From Planctomycetota bacterium (lineage in GTDB: Bacteria > Planctomycetota > Planctomycetia > Pirellulales > Lacipirellulaceae): a stretch of DNA of 15,070 nucleotides. A model generated the notes under the pieces. That model was not told the DNA's origin. It did not search any database and was given only the letters and a program-made list of their open reading frames with translations. Both the position numbers and the translations under genes were made by a program. The DNA is taken from positions 1-15,070 of the forward strand of contig JAADIN010000029.1 of NCBI GenBank assembly GCA_013151315.1, written 5' to 3'. Shown here piece by piece: positions 13,676 to 15,070 of the stretch. Positions within the stretch are counted from its first letter, which is position 1, and each line of letters opens with the position of its first letter.

Positions 13676-14571
13676 TGAACCACTCGCACGGTGATCTGCG
13701 CTTCGTGGTCACCAATTTTTACCGTCGTTGGATCAATGCCGCTTAGTTTCTCTAGCAAAACAGATTTCGCGAGCGTTTCTTCGGCGAGGGTATCGCGATG
13801 CTGTTCGATAGCAGAGCAAAGTTCCGACGACTCGGATACGATTCCGATTTCAATTCGATCGGTAAAATCGCAGTTCAACTCTTTGCGCAGATCCTGAATC
13901 GCGCGGACGAGGTCTCGCGCCAAGCCTTCCGCCAAAAGTTCGGGCGTAAGTTCCGTGGCTAACACGACCACTACGCCCTTCGCATTCGCGGCCGCCCAGC
14001 CCTCGCGGGCCTTAATGCGAACCTCGATCTCCTCGGGAAGCAGTTCCACGTCCTGACCATCGACGCAAATGTTGATTTTTCCGTTATCACGCAAATTGGC
14101 GAGCAACTCCGCGCCGCTTGCCTGATTGAGTGCTTGTTTCACCTTCGGTAGCAACTTCCCAAGCTTTGGCCCAAGCAACTTGAAATTGGGCAGCACTTCG
14201 TGTTCGACGTATTTGTCGGGCTCGTCGCTGTACTCGACCAATTTTACGTTCAGCTCTTCGGCAATTACGCCCGCATGGGCTTCAAGCCAATCTTGATGAG
14301 TCGTGTCGGCAAGAATCACTTCGACCTTGGCGAGCGGCTGCCGAACTTTGAGTTCCGCCTTGCTGCGCGCCTGCCGACCGAGCGACGAAATATGCCGAAC
14401 CAGATTCATGCGTTCCGACAACGCCACATCCACCGCTTGCGGTTTCGCAGTAGGGAAATCACAAAGATGCACACTCTCAGGAACCCGCTCGCCAAAAGGC
14501 GCCACTGCCAAAGCGTGTCGGCCAAGAACGGCACAAAAGGCGCGATCATTTTTGTGGTCGTGACGAGACAT
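13672..14571 (-). CDS. ileS: isoleucine--tRNA ligase IleS, C-terminal part (frameshifted)
   Basis: The 3' part of ileS. Family sequence starts near 14508 with AVAPFGERVPESVHLCDFP, which follows the WQ of the anticodon-binding domain in intact enzymes. The ATG at 14571 and the first 20 or so residues are out-of-frame chance sequence. Beyond it RMNLVRHISSLGRQARSKAELKVRQPLAKVEV and the C-terminal DUF5915-type region (AREGWAAANAKGVVVVLATELTPELLAEGLARDLVRAIQDLRKE) are intact up to the TGA. The type resembles the longer IleS group found in planctomycetes, archaea and eukaryotes, which lacks the C-terminal zinc finger of E. coli IleS. The stop overlaps the purN ATG. The reading frame changes by -1 from the upstream part, see that entry. 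Confidence 0.9.
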   Translation of the reverse strand: MSRHDHKNDRAFCAVLGRHALAVAPFGERVPESVHLCDFPTAKPQAVDVALSERMNLVRHISSLGRQARSKAELKVRQPLAKVEVILADTTHQDWLEAHAGVIAEELNVKLVEYSDEPDKYVEHEVLPNFKLLGPKLGKLLPKVKQALNQASGAELLANLRDNGKINICVDGQDVELLPEEIEVRIKAREGWAAANAKGVVVVLATELTPELLAEGLARDLVRAIQDLRKELNCDFTDRIEIGIVSESSELCSAIEQHRDTLAEETLAKSVLLEKLSGIDPTTVKIGDHEAQITVRVVQ

Positions 14572-15070
14572 TCATAAAGGGTCCAATAAGCGTCGAGTTT
14601 TTCTTGCGCTCGCTTGTCTTTCGCCCAAAACCGATCGCGGCTCCGGCGGACGTACCAGTTCGACAGTGCGTCGACAAATTCGATGATCGCTTGGCACGCG
14701 GGATAGTTGTCGTACTCATCCATGCGGTCGACAACGGTCGCCAGCGCGGAATTCAGTTCGCTAAGAATCCAACGGTCGAGCTCACTACGCTCGGCAAGGG
14801 GTCGGCAGGTCGCAGCTTTCGCGAAATCGCAAACGTCCGTCGCACCTTCCGTTTGCGGATCGAATTCGTCGATGTTTGCGTAGATATTAAAAAAGCTATA
14901 GACGTTCCATAGTCGTAACAGAAACTCGGGGATGCTGTCCTTGATCGCCTGTTCGCTGTAGCGGATCGTCGTCCAGGGCGGCTGTTTTGCGAAGAAAAAC
15001 CAGCGAAGGGCGTCGGCTCCATAGAGATCAAAAATCTCGCTCGGATCGCGGTAGTTCCGCTTACTCTTCG
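14406..15070 (-). CDS. ileS: isoleucine--tRNA ligase IleS, middle part (5' end beyond the window; frameshifted at its 3' end)
   Basis: I translated this by hand from the right edge. The window begins inside the class I synthetase motif KMSKS, visible as KSKRNYRDPSEIFD, with YGADALRWFFF after it. This places the catalytic domain just beyond the edge. The anticodon-binding domain follows: QAIKDSIPEFLLRLWNVYSFF, ELDRWILSELN, then MDEYDNYPACQAIIEFVDALSNWYVRRSRDRFW and APFVPFLADTLWQ. After WQ (about 14505) the frame runs into unrelated residues and stops at 14406, while the true continuation lies in the -1 frame. The enzyme charges tRNA-Ile and is essential, so a real null is unlikely in a living genome unless a second copy exists. 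Confidence 0.9.
   Translation of the reverse strand, partial: KSKRNYRDPSEIFDLYGADALRWFFFAKQPPWTTIRYSEQAIKDSIPEFLLRLWNVYSFFNIYANIDEFDPQTEGATDVCDFAKAATCRPLAERSELDRWILSELNSALATVVDRMDEYDNYPACQAIIEFVDALSNWYVRRSRDRFWAKDKRAQEKLDAYWTLYECLVTTTKMIAPFVPFLADTLWQWRLLASGFLRVCIFVISLLRNRKRWMWRCRNA

Overview
The window most likely comes from a planctomycete, probably of the Pirellulales. Three things point there. The gene set is typical: a cobalamin-dependent ribonucleotide reductase, a BshB1-like PIG-L deacetylase, an RluA-family enzyme behind a membrane TPR-like gene, and an IleS of the kind with an ESVHLCDFP motif. Shine-Dalgarno sites are often weak or absent. Two intergenic palindromes with CTAGC cores (7441-7513 and 9694-9812) look like the dispersed repeats I remember from Pirellula-type genomes. 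The assignment rests on recognition, not on a search.

Left part, minus strand (1-3353): four genes read leftward in a tight row. They are a DsrE/DsrF-like protein, a TusA-type sulfur carrier, a soluble hybrid histidine kinase with its own receiver and HPt domains, and an RpfG-like response regulator whose HD-GYP domain is cut by the window edge. Sulfur-transfer proteins are thus placed next to a complete phosphorelay that probably ends in a cyclic-di-GMP phosphodiesterase. This is the most interesting association in the window.

Middle (3354-7542): an intergenic stretch of about 880 bp holds several stem-loops, one of which looks like a plus-strand terminator, and two NrdR-box-like sites. It precedes nrdJ, which starts at a GTG with a strong Shine-Dalgarno site. 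The nrdJ frame is broken near 5945-5960; every other family motif is present on one side or the other. A rho-independent terminator and a perfect 27-bp inverted repeat separate nrdJ from a convergent gene.

Right part (7543-15070): a UvrD/PcrA/Rep-type helicase lies on minus. After a repeat-containing intergenic region come three plus-strand genes: a single-pass membrane TPR-like protein, an RluA-family pseudouridine synthase overlapping it by ATGA, and mscL. Convergent to mscL on minus lies an ileS-purN-bshB1 row with two ATGA overlaps. ileS is cut by the window end inside its KMSKS motif and is frameshifted near 14505. Two broken housekeeping genes in 15 kb, both shifted in the same -1 sense, suggest sequence or assembly errors at least as strongly as real decay.
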